Assembly: GCA_051004015.1 (NCBI GenBank)
Contig: JBPCKT010000052.1
Span: forward strand, 1 to 44,637
Source: SXOA01 sp051004015
GTDB taxonomy: Bacteria; Planctomycetota; Planctomycetia; Pirellulales; Pirellulaceae
Reading direction: 5' to 3'
DNA length: 44,637 bases
How positions within the stretch are numbered: the stretch's first letter is position 1; each line of letters begins with the position of its first letter. The position numbers and the translations under genes are program-made. Below are positions 1 to 7,681 of the stretch, one piece after another. The notes beneath the pieces are model-generated. The model had not been told where the DNA came from. It was given only the letters and a program-made list of their open reading frames with translations, and did no database searches.

Positions 1-174
1 ACCTGATACAAAGCCTGCTGGGACATGTCGGTGCTCCAAGAGAAGGTCTGGTAACCCAAACTCTTAGAAAACCCCATGTCCCACTTCTTTTCTATCACCC
101 AGCGCGCGCTTCAGTCGGAAGAGCCGATTTTTGTGCCTTTTCGTGTTTTTTGTGGCCATCTTGTTCCAAAGTCC
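1..174. other. Left edge, no supported gene
   Basis: The stretch downstream of imuB holds no complete gene. On the minus strand an ATG at 26-24 opens a frame that runs off the window, so a third gene of the imu operon (dnaE2 in many bacteria) could begin here, but only eight codons are visible and they are not diagnostic. Positions about 126-164 carry an A-rich imperfect tandem repeat (units like CACAAAAA and CACGAAAA on the minus strand), similar in style to the other short repeats of this window. Confidence 0.3.
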
Positions 175-1806
175 TCAGCCGTATTCCCCATGCAGATGCC
201 ACTTTCCATCCGCCAGCCGGCGGAAGAGCCAGAAGCAGTGGCCGGTGGTGGTTTGGGCGCGGTAGTAGTCGCGGCGGTGGGAGCGGCCGCGCCACCAGCC
301 GGTTTCGATCCGCTCGGGGCCCCAGTGACGGTCGATGCGGTGCGTGCGGCCGGCCAGCTCGAAGGAAATCGGCGGGCCGTCGGGGATGACGGAGACGGCG
401 GCGAGCGGCAGCGGCGGATGGTGGAGAAAAAGAGGCAGCCGGAGGTCAACGACCTCCGGGTCAGCGTTGTCCCTCAGCGAAAGCGTAGACCCGGAGGCAG
501 GTTTGCCTCCGGCTGCTTTGCTTCTCTTCCGTCTCCTGTTTCCTGTCCCCTGTCTCCTCTTCTTTCCGACGAGCGGCGCATACGACACCGCTCGTTCCGG
601 CAGCGGATCGGCTCGCAGGACCGGCTGGAGGACGGAAGTGGGGCCGAGGCGGCTGGCGAGGCGGTCGATGAGCAAGGCATAGTCGCGGCTGGCTTCGCGC
701 TCCGAGTCGGCGAACAGCTCCGTCTGATGATTCTCGAGTTGCGCGGTGAGCTGGGCCGCGAGGCCGATGCGGCCAATCTGCCGCGGCAACTGGGTCTGCT
801 CCAGTTGCATCGTGAGCAGCTCTTTCAGATGCCGCGGCTCGGCGGAGGGACGAAAGAGCCCGACCGTGAGTTGCAGCGGCCGGCCCCCCGCTCCATCGAG
901 ACGACACGCAAGCTGCACCACACCTTCCTGCCGCGGGGCCAGGTCCTGGGCCATCCTCGCCAGAAGCTGCGCGACAATCTGCTCCACCAGATCGCGGCTG
1001 TCGGTGGGATATTCCAGGATCCACTCCGCCTGGAACCGCGGCGGCGGATGATGGGCAACGATGGCTTCCTGTGCCGCTCCCGACCATTGATCGAGTCTGA
1101 GCAACAGCCGTTCTCCGAACCGGGAGCGCAAGCTTTCCCGCGGCAGGCGGAGCAGCTCGTCGAGGCGAGTGATGCCGAGCTGGGCGAGGAGGGAGAGAGT
1201 GGCGGGGGGAAGGCGGAGGGAGTGGATTGTGGATTGCAGATTCAAATCTTTATTCTTCAATCTGCAATCCCCAATCTGCACTTCTCCCCACGCCGCCCCA
1301 ATCGTGTCCGCAACCGCAGCGAGAATCTCATATCCTTCCCGTGCGAAGTCGCGGCGGACTTCGGCAATCAACGCTTCTTCCCCGCCGAACAGCCGGCCGA
1401 TGCCGGTGATGTCGAGGAACAGATGGGCGGGGCCGGTCGCGGGCCACCAGTCGGTGGAGGCATCGACCGTTTCCCAGCCGACGAGGGGGCTGAACCGCTC
1501 GCACATTTCGGCCAATCGAGCCAGCTCCGCCAGGTCGGCAGCCGGGTTATGAGCCAGCGCGAGAAAAGAGCCGCCGCGCTGGGCCAGGGCGGAAGCTTCG
1601 GCCAGCGGCATGGCGATGCGCACGCCCCACTCCTGGGCCGCGGGCGAGCAGGCCGCCACGCAGTTGCCGCGGCGAGGGTCGCGAGAGTGGAGAAGAATTG
1701 CAGATTGAGAATTCTTATTCTGCAATTCGCAATCTGCAATCTGCAATCTTTGCACGGGCCAGTTCGGCAGTTGCAGGCAGAGGATGCGTTTGCTGGTGGG
1801 GTTCAT
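175..1806 (-). CDS. imuB: ImuB-like inactive Y-family polymerase homologue
   Basis: This 543-residue protein is a Y-family DNA polymerase homologue of the ImuB type, the adaptor subunit of the ImuA-ImuB-DnaE2 mutasome for translesion synthesis. It starts RILCLQLPNWPVQRL, then has RDPRRG, VAACSPAA and LFLDITGIGRLFGGEE. The acidic residues that bind metal in active Pol IV (as in the family motifs DMDAFF and SxDE) are not seen, which fits the known non-catalytic role of ImuB. The start at 1806 is preceded by AAAGGGAG; longer forms would lack the ImuB N-terminus. It overlaps the end of imuA by about 90 bases. Three heptamer-type repeats (about 1695-1750, 1223-1282 and 523-565) and two short palindromes (about 440-460 and 492-512) are translated inside the gene. 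The C-terminal part is poorly conserved and partly repeat-derived. Confidence 0.87.
   Translation of the reverse strand: MNPTSKRILCLQLPNWPVQRLQIADCELQNKNSQSAILLHSRDPRRGNCVAACSPAAQEWGVRIAMPLAEASALAQRGGSFLALAHNPAADLAELARLAEMCERFSPLVGWETVDASTDWWPATGPAHLFLDITGIGRLFGGEEALIAEVRRDFAREGYEILAAVADTIGAAWGEVQIGDCRLKNKDLNLQSTIHSLRLPPATLSLLAQLGITRLDELLRLPRESLRSRFGERLLLRLDQWSGAAQEAIVAHHPPPRFQAEWILEYPTDSRDLVEQIVAQLLARMAQDLAPRQEGVVQLACRLDGAGGRPLQLTVGLFRPSAEPRHLKELLTMQLEQTQLPRQIGRIGLAAQLTAQLENHQTELFADSEREASRDYALLIDRLASRLGPTSVLQPVLRADPLPERAVSYAPLVGKKRRQGTGNRRRKRSKAAGGKPASGSTLSLRDNADPEVVDLRLPLFLHHPPLPLAAVSVIPDGPPISFELAGRTHRIDRHWGPERIETGWWRGRSHRRDYYRAQTTTGHCFWLFRRLADGKWHLHGEYG
523..565. repeat. Heptameric repeat in imuB (CCTGTNN type)
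   Basis: Units CCTGTTT, CCTGTCC, CCTGTCT, CCTCTTC follow in register and are translated in frame as a Gly/Arg/Lys-rich stretch of ImuB (GTGNRRRKRS). Confidence 0.65.
1223..1282. repeat. Heptameric repeat in imuB (ATCTGCA type), inner copy
   Basis: ATTGCAGATTC / CAATCTGCAAT units arranged as an imperfect palindrome; translated in ImuB as QIGDCRLKNKDLNLQSTIHS. Confidence 0.65.
1695..1750. repeat. Heptameric repeat in imuA/imuB overlap
   Basis: AATCTGC / AATTCGC units. It is translated twice: as the ImuA C-terminus (AKIADCRLRIAE) and as the ImuB segment QIADCELQNKNSQSAIL. Confidence 0.7.
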
Positions 1807-2488
1807 GGCTCGTGCTCCCTTTCTGAAACATCCCTGTACCTGTGATCTCCAGCTCGATGCTTCTGCCGGCGGTCCCACCGCGGCAGCGGACGATCTCCAC
1901 GCAGAGCCTCCGCCCGGCAGGAGAAGCCCGCGGGTGGACGGCAAGCTGCAAATCGGCCCAGGAAGGGTCGCCGCGAACCGTGGCGGGACGCAGGAACAGT
2001 CCCAGCGTGCCGCCACATTCCGCCGCCAGTTGCATCCGGCGAAAGTCCTGCACGCCCAGCTGCGAGAGCGGAGCATAAACCGCACCCACTCCCCGGCAGC
2101 GGAGCGCCTGGTCTAGCGCCCACAATTCGTCTTCCTCGCTGACGCTGCGAATCACGAGCATCTGTTCCAGGTCATATCCCCACGCAGCCGCTGCCGGCGG
2201 ATAGAAGCTCCGCTGCCGGTCCATCACCACCAAAGCTCGCCCCGCCCGGCACGCCTCCCGCGCACTGAGCAGCGCCAGCATCCCCGCCCCGCTCCCCGGC
2301 TCCTCGGCCAGCCATTCCACCAGCGTCCCCCGCAGCAGTCCCCCTCGCGGCAACAAGCGGTCTAATTCCCCGCAGCCCGTCGACAACGGCTCTTCACCCT
2401 CGGACTGACGGCTCCCTTCCAGCTTCGCCATCTGGCGGCGCAGGTCCGCCATCAGTGATTCTCGCCCTCCAGCCAGTTGAGTTTGCAT
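1715..2488 (-). CDS. imuA: ImuA-like RecA-fold protein
   Basis: A 257-residue protein of the ImuA/SulA-like RecA-fold family, which partners ImuB in damage-induced mutagenesis. Visible family features are LSTGCGELDRLLPRGGLLRG, an EEPGSGAGMLALL segment where RecA has its P-loop region, a VVMD strand end and a conserved core rich in small residues. The ATG at 2488 has GGAGGA six bases upstream, so it is preferred over the ATG at 2518. The last codons (AKIADCRLRIAE) come from a heptameric repeat that overlaps the beginning of imuB, so the natural C-terminus was probably changed by repeat insertion. The two genes form a tight overlapping operon. Confidence 0.82.
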   Translation of the reverse strand: MQTQLAGGRESLMADLRRQMAKLEGSRQSEGEEPLSTGCGELDRLLPRGGLLRGTLVEWLAEEPGSGAGMLALLSAREACRAGRALVVMDRQRSFYPPAAAAWGYDLEQMLVIRSVSEEDELWALDQALRCRGVGAVYAPLSQLGVQDFRRMQLAAECGGTLGLFLRPATVRGDPSWADLQLAVHPRASPAGRRLCVEIVRCRGGTAGRSIELEITGTGMFQKGSTSHEPHQQTHPLPATAELARAKIADCRLRIAE

Positions 2489-2537
2489 GTCGGGTCCTCC
2501 GGGCTGGAAACTGTACACGGCACCATATGCTCACACA

Positions 2538-2548
2538 AGTATAGTATA
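2538..2548 (-). promoter_or_regulatory. Possible -10 region for imuAB
   Basis: On the minus strand two overlapping TATACT hexamers lie about 50 bases upstream of the imuA start. No convincing -35 hexamer is seen; TTTTCC at the right distance is weak. ImuAB operons are usually under LexA control, but I cannot recognise a LexA box of a known type here. Confidence 0.3.
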
Positions 2549-3104
2549 GGTGCTAGCACGGGAAAAGCGCCGGTCTTTTTCCCGACCTTTGGAATGCGCG
2601 ATAAGTGACCAGGCATCCCCCAGGATGGGGTTTTATTCATGTTTTCTGCATCTCGTTTTCACTCCCGCCATTGTCATAAGTCTTTTCTACATCACACTTT
2701 GCTGCGACGATGACGATTCATTTTTGCCCCTTCCGGAGCGCCGCGATACGTCAACAAACGCTTATCTGATAAGTGGTTTTGATTCGGCTTTCGCTTGCCG
2801 AGACTGGGGACAATACTATTCCACGTTCTTATCCCTGCCCGCCCAGAACAACCGGAGCACCCTCTATTATACAAACAGTACCTATCTGACTAAGTGTCTA
2901 GTTCGACTGTTTGATTTCTAGTGACACGCTGTAACCGATTTGGTATCAACACGTTCGCAGTTCAGGAAGACATCGAACACGAATTCGAGACTCGCTTGAA
3001 ACGCACAGAACTTGCTCGCCTCTTCACTGGAAGCAGCGTAAGTGTCTGGCACCCTTGAACATTCGTAAACGCCAAATCTAAAACAGTCGAACCAGAATCT
3101 GTAT
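2549..3104. other. Long intergenic stretch without a supported gene
   Basis: More than 500 bases of comparatively A/T-rich DNA between imuA and the next minus-strand gene. A plus-strand open frame of about 120 codons (2550-2921) has an odd composition and no recognisable domain, so I do not call it. Positions about 3029-3056 contain a short palindromic-looking stretch with GTGTCTGGCACC, a core often seen in REP-type elements. Nothing else stands out. Confidence 0.4.
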
Positions 3105-4124
3105 CTAGCGGTCACGGAATGCACGGATCGCCGGGAGCGCCTCCACGGCAGCATCCGTCGCCCCCGTTTGCTGCAGCAGGCTCGCCAACTCGCTCACCAG
3201 ATCCCGCCGCAAGGAATCGCCCGGCTCATCGCGGCTGCCGAGCGTGGTTTCCATATTGTTGAGCATCCTTTCCAACGTCTCGCGGCTCGAACCCGGTGGG
3301 ACCATCACGTCCGGGTCGTAGCCGGGATACTCACGCTGACGGTCCTCGCGGCTCAGGATGCGACCCTTCTCGTAGGCGTGAATATAGATGTCATCCTTGA
3401 GAAAGCCGGCGGGAGCCCGAGAGCCGTCATATTTCACGATGTACATCCCGGTGACCGGCAGCCCCACGATGGGAATCTCCAGCCGCCTGGCCACCGCGAT
3501 CATCAAATGGCAAACGAAGATGGGCCGGCCCTTCTTCGTCTCCAGGATTTTTGCCAATGAGCAGTTGTTCGCATTCGTATAGTCCTCGCCATTCGGCCCA
3601 AAACCACAATCGGTGAACAGCACCTGCCCCAGTGCCTCCACCGCCTTCGCCGGATCGGCCTTGGCGGGGTCCACTTCCTTCCCCAGCCGCTCCCGCACCT
3701 TCGCGGCGATTTCATCGAGCTGGCGAGTGAGGTCGGCCCTCTTCACTTTGTCATCGAGAATCAGCGACAGCAGGTACATTCCCTGCTCGACGTCCAGCTC
3801 TCCCATTCCGCTGAGAGCGTACTCCGCCAACTGCTTGCGAATCTTAAGCACCGGGCCGATCTTGAGCCTTCCCAGAATGGTCGCCGCTCGGAAACGCACC
3901 TCCGCCGACTCATGCTTCTGCGCCAACTCCACGGCCGGAATCGCCGCATCGCCAATGTCCGCCAACTCCTTCGTCGCCCCCTCTCGCACGGCATAACTCT
4001 CGGCATCCAGGTCCTTGATCAGCCGCTCGATTTGCTCGTCCGCCGCCGCCGTTACCTCTTGAGCCGAGGCTCTGCCCCAGCCTGCCAGCGCGGCAATCAG
4101 AACGACCAGGGTTTGCCTGCTCAT
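3105..4124 (-). CDS. Secreted HEAT-repeat / SirB1-type transglutaminase-like protein
   Basis: A 339-residue exported protein. The signal peptide is MSRQTLVVLIAALAGWGRASA. Residues about 25-90 look like two HEAT-type helical pairs (SYAVREGATKELADIG, AEVRFRAATILGRL). The second half resembles the SirB1/Transglut_core2 fold: NNCSLAKILETKKGRPIFV followed by AVARRLEIPIVGLPV. A Cys is present in FVCHLMIA, but the position where SirB1-like proteins have PGH reads VTGMY, so a complete Cys-His pair is not evident and the domain may be non-catalytic. The start at 4124 has GGGGAGGG about seven bases upstream. It is divergent from the PhnD-like gene with an 139-base spacer. Function is not known. Confidence 0.7.
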   Translation of the reverse strand: MSRQTLVVLIAALAGWGRASAQEVTAAADEQIERLIKDLDAESYAVREGATKELADIGDAAIPAVELAQKHESAEVRFRAATILGRLKIGPVLKIRKQLAEYALSGMGELDVEQGMYLLSLILDDKVKRADLTRQLDEIAAKVRERLGKEVDPAKADPAKAVEALGQVLFTDCGFGPNGEDYTNANNCSLAKILETKKGRPIFVCHLMIAVARRLEIPIVGLPVTGMYIVKYDGSRAPAGFLKDDIYIHAYEKGRILSREDRQREYPGYDPDVMVPPGSSRETLERMLNNMETTLGSRDEPGDSLRRDLVSELASLLQQTGATDAAVEALPAIRAFRDR

Positions 4125-4263
4125 GGAACGCCCTCCCCGAAATCCAAGTTCAGCTCGCAATCGGACTTGATTCATCGCCCGGCTCTGTCAAACTAAGAAT
4201 ACACGATAGGTGCCTCAGAGAGGCTCTATCAATGGACGGTCAGGATTGCCTAAGGAGTTTCCC

Positions 4264-5133
4264 ATGCGTCACGCTCTCGCTCTCGCCCTTCTCTTCCTTG
4301 CCGCCTTCGCCCTCGCGGACGATGCAAAACCCGCTCCCTCAGACGGCGCGCTGACCATCGTCGTCATGGACCCGCTCGCCGCGCCGTTGTCCTGCCCCTG
4401 CGTAAAGGGCTACGCCCAGCGGGACTACGACAAGCTGGCCGAACATCTGGAGCTGAAGTTGGGGCGGCCGGTGAAGATTGCCTACAGCGAGTCGCTCGTC
4501 TCGGCCCTCAAGTCCAAGACCGACGGGAAGGCGGATCTCATCATCGGCAAGCACTCGGTCGTGCTGTTCGATGCGGCCAAGGCCGGACTGAAGGTGCAAC
4601 AGATTGCCAGCCTCACGGGCAAAGACGGAGCGACTACGCAGACGGGCCTCATCGTCGTCCCCACCGGCGACAAAGCGAAAAGCGTGGCCGACCTGGCCGG
4701 CTATCGCATCATCTTTGGCCCCAAGGAGTGCGAGGAGAAACATGCGGCCGCCCTCGCGCTCCTCAAGTCCCACAAGGTGGGCGCGCCGCAGGAAATTGAG
4801 ACTCGCGGTGCCTGCGATGAGGGAGCGGTGCTCATTCTGGAGCTTCCCAAGGACCAACACGGAGCAGCCGTCATCAGCAGCTACGCCAAACCGCTGCTGG
4901 AAGGATGCGGTACGGTCAAAAAGGGAGATCTGCGGGTCATCGGCGAAACGACTCCAGTGCCCTTCGTTGCCGCCTTCGTCTCCGAGCAGCTCGATGCCAA
5001 GCTGCAGAAGGCCGTCCAGACGGAACTGCTGGCTCTCAAGAATGAGCCGCTCCTCTGCTTAGCGTTGGAGACCAAAGCCGGTTTCAAGGAAGTGGAAGCC
5101 GTTCCGCTGACGGCCGCTAAAAAAAAGAACTAG
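4264..5133 (+). CDS. PhnD-like periplasmic substrate-binding protein
   Basis: A 289-residue exported protein of the phosphate/phosphonate-binding (PhnD, PF12974-like) family. The leader MRHALALALLFLAAFALA ends at about residue 18. The core shows DYDKLAEHLELKLGRPVKI, then DLIIGKHSVVLFDAAKAGL, TTQTGLIVVPTGDKAKSVADLAGYRIIFGP, all in the order expected for these proteins. The ATG at 4264 follows AAGGAG, so the upstream in-frame start at 4210 is not needed. No permease or ATPase gene is next to it, so it is probably not part of a classical uptake operon. Its frame ends TAAKKKN-stop, and the last codons lie on an A8G run where the -1 frame continues directly into the PQQ propeller downstream. It may therefore be the N-terminal half of a fusion. 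Confidence 0.8.
   Translation: MRHALALALLFLAAFALADDAKPAPSDGALTIVVMDPLAAPLSCPCVKGYAQRDYDKLAEHLELKLGRPVKIAYSESLVSALKSKTDGKADLIIGKHSVVLFDAAKAGLKVQQIASLTGKDGATTQTGLIVVPTGDKAKSVADLAGYRIIFGPKECEEKHAAALALLKSHKVGAPQEIETRGACDEGAVLILELPKDQHGAAVISSYAKPLLEGCGTVKKGDLRVIGETTPVPFVAAFVSEQLDAKLQKAVQTELLALKNEPLLCLALETKAGFKEVEAVPLTAAKKKN
5119..5127 (+). promoter_or_regulatory. A8G slippery run at the PhnD/PQQ junction
   Basis: In the PhnD frame the codons read GCT AAA AAA AAG AAC TAG. This includes A AAA AAG, the heptamer known to drive -1 frameshifting in E. coli dnaX. A -1 slip gives GAA CTA GCG, which runs without a stop into the PQQ domain. A GGCC/GGCC mini-stem (5135-5138 with 5146-5149) starts seven bases after the run. 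A ninth A would also fuse the frames, so a homopolymer sequencing error is the main alternative. Confidence 0.5.
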
Positions 5134-6287
5134 CGGCCCCTGACTGGCCCGGCTGGCGCGGTCCTAACCGCGACGGCCATGTTTCGTGGCTGCCGGCGGA
5201 GCTTCCCCAGGAAGCCAGATTTCTCTGGAAGAAGAAGCTCAGCAATCAGGGGCTCGGCGGCATCGCGGCGACGGAAGACCTGGTCATCGTCAGCGACCGC
5301 GACCTGCTCGATTCGTCCGACATCTTTCGCTGCTACAAAGCCGGTACGGGCGAAGATGTTTGGACCGTCCGCTATCTAGCCAAGGGGAATCTGGACTACG
5401 GCAACTCGCCGCGAGCCACGCCGCTCATCGCGGGAGACCTCACCATTCTTTACGGCGCTTTCGGCCATCTGCACTGCGTGGAGCTGAAGACCGGAAAGAT
5501 TGTCTGGAAGAAAGAGGTCCGCAAAGAGTTCGGTGCGACGGACGAAATGAAGTGGGGCATGGCCAGCTCGCCGCTCCTCGCCCAGGGGAAGCTCATCCTC
5601 AACCCCGGCGGCCCCGAAGCAGCCCTCGTCGCCCTGGAGCCGAAGTCCAGCGATGTCGTCTGGAAAACTCCCGGCCAGCCGGCCGCCTTTGGCTCGTTTC
5701 TGTTCACGAAAGTCGGCGGCAAAGAGCAGCTTGTCGGCTATGACCAGACGAGCCTCGGCGGCTGGGACGCAGCGACCGGCAAACGGCTCTGGAAGCTGAC
5801 GCCGGAGAACGAACACGACTTCAATGTGCCGACTCCGGTGGTTTGGAATGACAAGCTCATCCTCAGCACCGAGAACAACGGCACGCGGCTCTACGCCTTT
5901 GACGATGCCGGACGCATTATCGCCAAGCCGCTCGCAAGCTACGAGCCGCTCGCTCCGGATATGCACACGCCGGTCGTCGTCGGCAATCGGCTCTTCGGCG
6001 TTTCCAACAAGCTGCACTGCTTGAATGTGGCGGACCTCAAGCCTCTATGGACCGTCGAGGATGAAGCCTTTTCCGAGTACGCCACCATCATCGCCTCGGA
6101 AGACAAGCTGCTCATCACCGCGCAGAACGGCCAGCTCCTGCTCGTCGATGCCAAGTCCGATTCCTTCAAGCTCCTCAGCCGCCTAGCGGTCTTTCCCGAC
6201 GAAAGCGGCGTCTACGCCCATCCAGCGCTCGTCGGCAAAAGGCTCTATCTCCGCTCCAGCACGCACATCGTCTGCCTCGAGTTGTAG
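5121..6287 (+). CDS. PQQ-type beta-propeller without its own start codon
   Basis: An open frame encodes an outer-membrane-assembly/PQQ-like seven- or eight-bladed propeller. It starts near DWPGWRGPNRDG, the signature found just after the signal peptide in many planctomycete PQQ-like proteins, and continues with blade motifs such as GKIVWKKEV, ATGKRLWKLTPEN and DLKPLWTVEDEA. The frame is closed upstream by TAA at 5118-5120, and no ATG, GTG or TTG occurs before a GTG at 5478 that would remove the first blades. It also has no signal peptide of its own. Both gaps are explained if it is made as a fusion to the PhnD-like protein by slipping at 5119-5127, giving about 674 residues. It could also be a gene split by a one-base sequencing error. 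The role of the propeller is unknown. Confidence 0.72.
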   Translation, partial: KKELAAPDWPGWRGPNRDGHVSWLPAELPQEARFLWKKKLSNQGLGGIAATEDLVIVSDRDLLDSSDIFRCYKAGTGEDVWTVRYLAKGNLDYGNSPRATPLIAGDLTILYGAFGHLHCVELKTGKIVWKKEVRKEFGATDEMKWGMASSPLLAQGKLILNPGGPEAALVALEPKSSDVVWKTPGQPAAFGSFLFTKVGGKEQLVGYDQTSLGGWDAATGKRLWKLTPENEHDFNVPTPVVWNDKLILSTENNGTRLYAFDDAGRIIAKPLASYEPLAPDMHTPVVVGNRLFGVSNKLHCLNVADLKPLWTVEDEAFSEYATIIASEDKLLITAQNGQLLLVDAKSDSFKLLSRLAVFPDESGVYAHPALVGKRLYLRSSTHIVCLEL

Positions 6288-6291
6288 CCCT

Positions 6292-6396
6292 CGTTCCCAA
6301 GCTCCGCTTGGGAACGCACGTTTGGAAGCTCTGCTTCACCTTCAACTCGAAGCGGAGCTTCGGTACTTGTGTTCCCAAGCGGAGCTTGGGAACGAG
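6292..6396. repeat. Cluster of short palindromic repeats
   Basis: Four palindromes in a row share the core AAGC(T/G)(C/G)..GCTT: 6292-6316, about 6323-6338, about 6348-6363 and 6371-6396. The outer two contain GTTCCCAAGC...GCTTGGGAAC. The cluster lies between convergent genes (PQQ propeller and hemA) and may act as a bidirectional transcription end. A related cluster occurs at 31604-31707. Confidence 0.75.
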
Positions 6397-6403
6397 TTGT
6401 TGT

Positions 6404-7681
6404 TTAATCTTTCAACTGAAATAGCCTCTTCAGCGCTTCCAAGAGCCCATGCGGCGCACCCTTCGTCGCTTCATCCCGCAGCGACTCCAGTGGCGGATGC
6501 AGCAGCTTGTTCACAAGCCGGTCGAACGCCTGACGAATTTCGGCTTGGGTCTTGGCATCGACGGTGGCCGCGAGCTTGTTCAGCAACCGGGCCAGCTCTT
6601 CGGCTTTCACTTCGTCGGCTCGAGCCTTGAGACGCTTGATAGTGGGGGCGGTGGCCCGGTGATGCAGGTCGGCCATGAAGCGGGCGGTTTCGTCGGCGAT
6701 GATCCGTTCGGCCCGCGGCCATTCCTTTTCCCGCTCGCGGCGGTTCCGCTGGCAGACTTGCGAGAGGTCGTCGATGGTGCAGAGATAGACGCCCGTGAAG
6801 TCGCCAATCGCCGGCTCAAAGTCACGCGGGATGGCGAGGTCCAGAATGAGCAGCGGCCGCTGATAACGGGCCCTTTCGATTTCCGCGAACATCGCCGCGG
6901 TGACAATCGGCTCGCTGGCCCCCGTGGCGGAAACCACCAGGTCCGCCTCGATGAGCAGGTCGTGCAGCTTCTCCCACGCCGCCGGCTTCCCCGCGAGCTT
7001 CGAGGCCAACTCTTCCGCCCGCTGCATCGAGCGGCTGACGATGCTGATATCGCGGACCCCCTCGTCGATGAGGTACCGCAGTGTCTCCTCCCCCATCTCG
7101 CCGGCCCCGATGACGAGTACCTTCTTATCATCGAACCGCTCGAAGAAGTTCCGCGCGTAATCGGCGACGGCGATACTGGGGATGCTTACCCGCTTCTGCT
7201 GGATGGCGGTCTCCGTGGTCACGCGCTTGGCGACGCGCAGAGCGGCCTGGAACGCGGCATTCGTCAGCGGCCCCACGCTGCTGGCCGCGGTCGCCAGCTC
7301 ATAGGCCTGCTTCACCTGCGAAAGAATCTGGGCCTCGCCAACGACCATGCTGTCCAAGCTGGCCGCCACCGTGAACAAGTGCCGCACAAAATCCTCGCCG
7401 GTCCGCTCAAACAGGTCGTTGAACACCTCCACCGGGTCGAGCCCGTGAAAACCGGCCAGAAATGCCACCACGTCATGATGCGACGGGCACGTCTCCGCCG
7501 TCTCGCTGGCCACATACAACTCCACGCGGTTGCACGTGGAGAGCAGCACCGCCTCCGCCTCCGGATACTTCTGCCGCAAGCGCGACAGGGCGTCGACCGC
7601 CTGATCCTTGCTGAACGCCAATCGCTCCCGCACCTCCAGCGGAGCCGTATGATGGCTGCAGCCCACCATTTGCAGCTTCAT
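6404..7681 (-). CDS. hemA: Glutamyl-tRNA reductase
   Basis: A 425-residue glutamyl-tRNA reductase, the first enzyme of the C5 route to 5-aminolevulinate and tetrapyrroles. The N-terminus has GCSHHTAPLEVRERLAF, the catalytic cysteine lies in LLSTCNRVELYV (about residue 50), the NADPH site is VIGAGEMGEETLRYL, and a C-terminal dimerisation helix region follows. Length is normal for the family. GGAGG precedes the ATG at 7681. The start codon overlaps the stop of the upstream hemX-like gene in an ATGA, so the two are translationally coupled. A 29-base repeat (7692-7720) ends just upstream of the ribosome binding site. Confidence 0.95.
   Translation of the reverse strand: MKLQMVGCSHHTAPLEVRERLAFSKDQAVDALSRLRQKYPEAEAVLLSTCNRVELYVASETAETCPSHHDVVAFLAGFHGLDPVEVFNDLFERTGEDFVRHLFTVAASLDSMVVGEAQILSQVKQAYELATAASSVGPLTNAAFQAALRVAKRVTTETAIQQKRVSIPSIAVADYARNFFERFDDKKVLVIGAGEMGEETLRYLIDEGVRDISIVSRSMQRAEELASKLAGKPAAWEKLHDLLIEADLVVSATGASEPIVTAAMFAEIERARYQRPLLILDLAIPRDFEPAIGDFTGVYLCTIDDLSQVCQRNRREREKEWPRAERIIADETARFMADLHHRATAPTIKRLKARADEVKAEELARLLNKLAATVDAKTQAEIRQAFDRLVNKLLHPPLESLRDEATKGAPHGLLEALKRLFQLKD

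Noticed and set aside
76..1845. Long plus-strand open frame opposite imuB
   Set aside because: It is the antisense of imuB, low in hydrophobic core patterns and rich in Arg/Gly/Glu; the minus strand gives a clear family match.
2550..2921. Plus-strand open frame of 123 codons in the gap after imuA
   Set aside because: No ribosome binding site, no recognisable domain and odd composition; probably chance in A/T-rich DNA.
6292..6396. Insertion sequence ends
   Set aside because: The palindromes do not bracket a transposase or any open frame; they are a cluster of separate hairpins.
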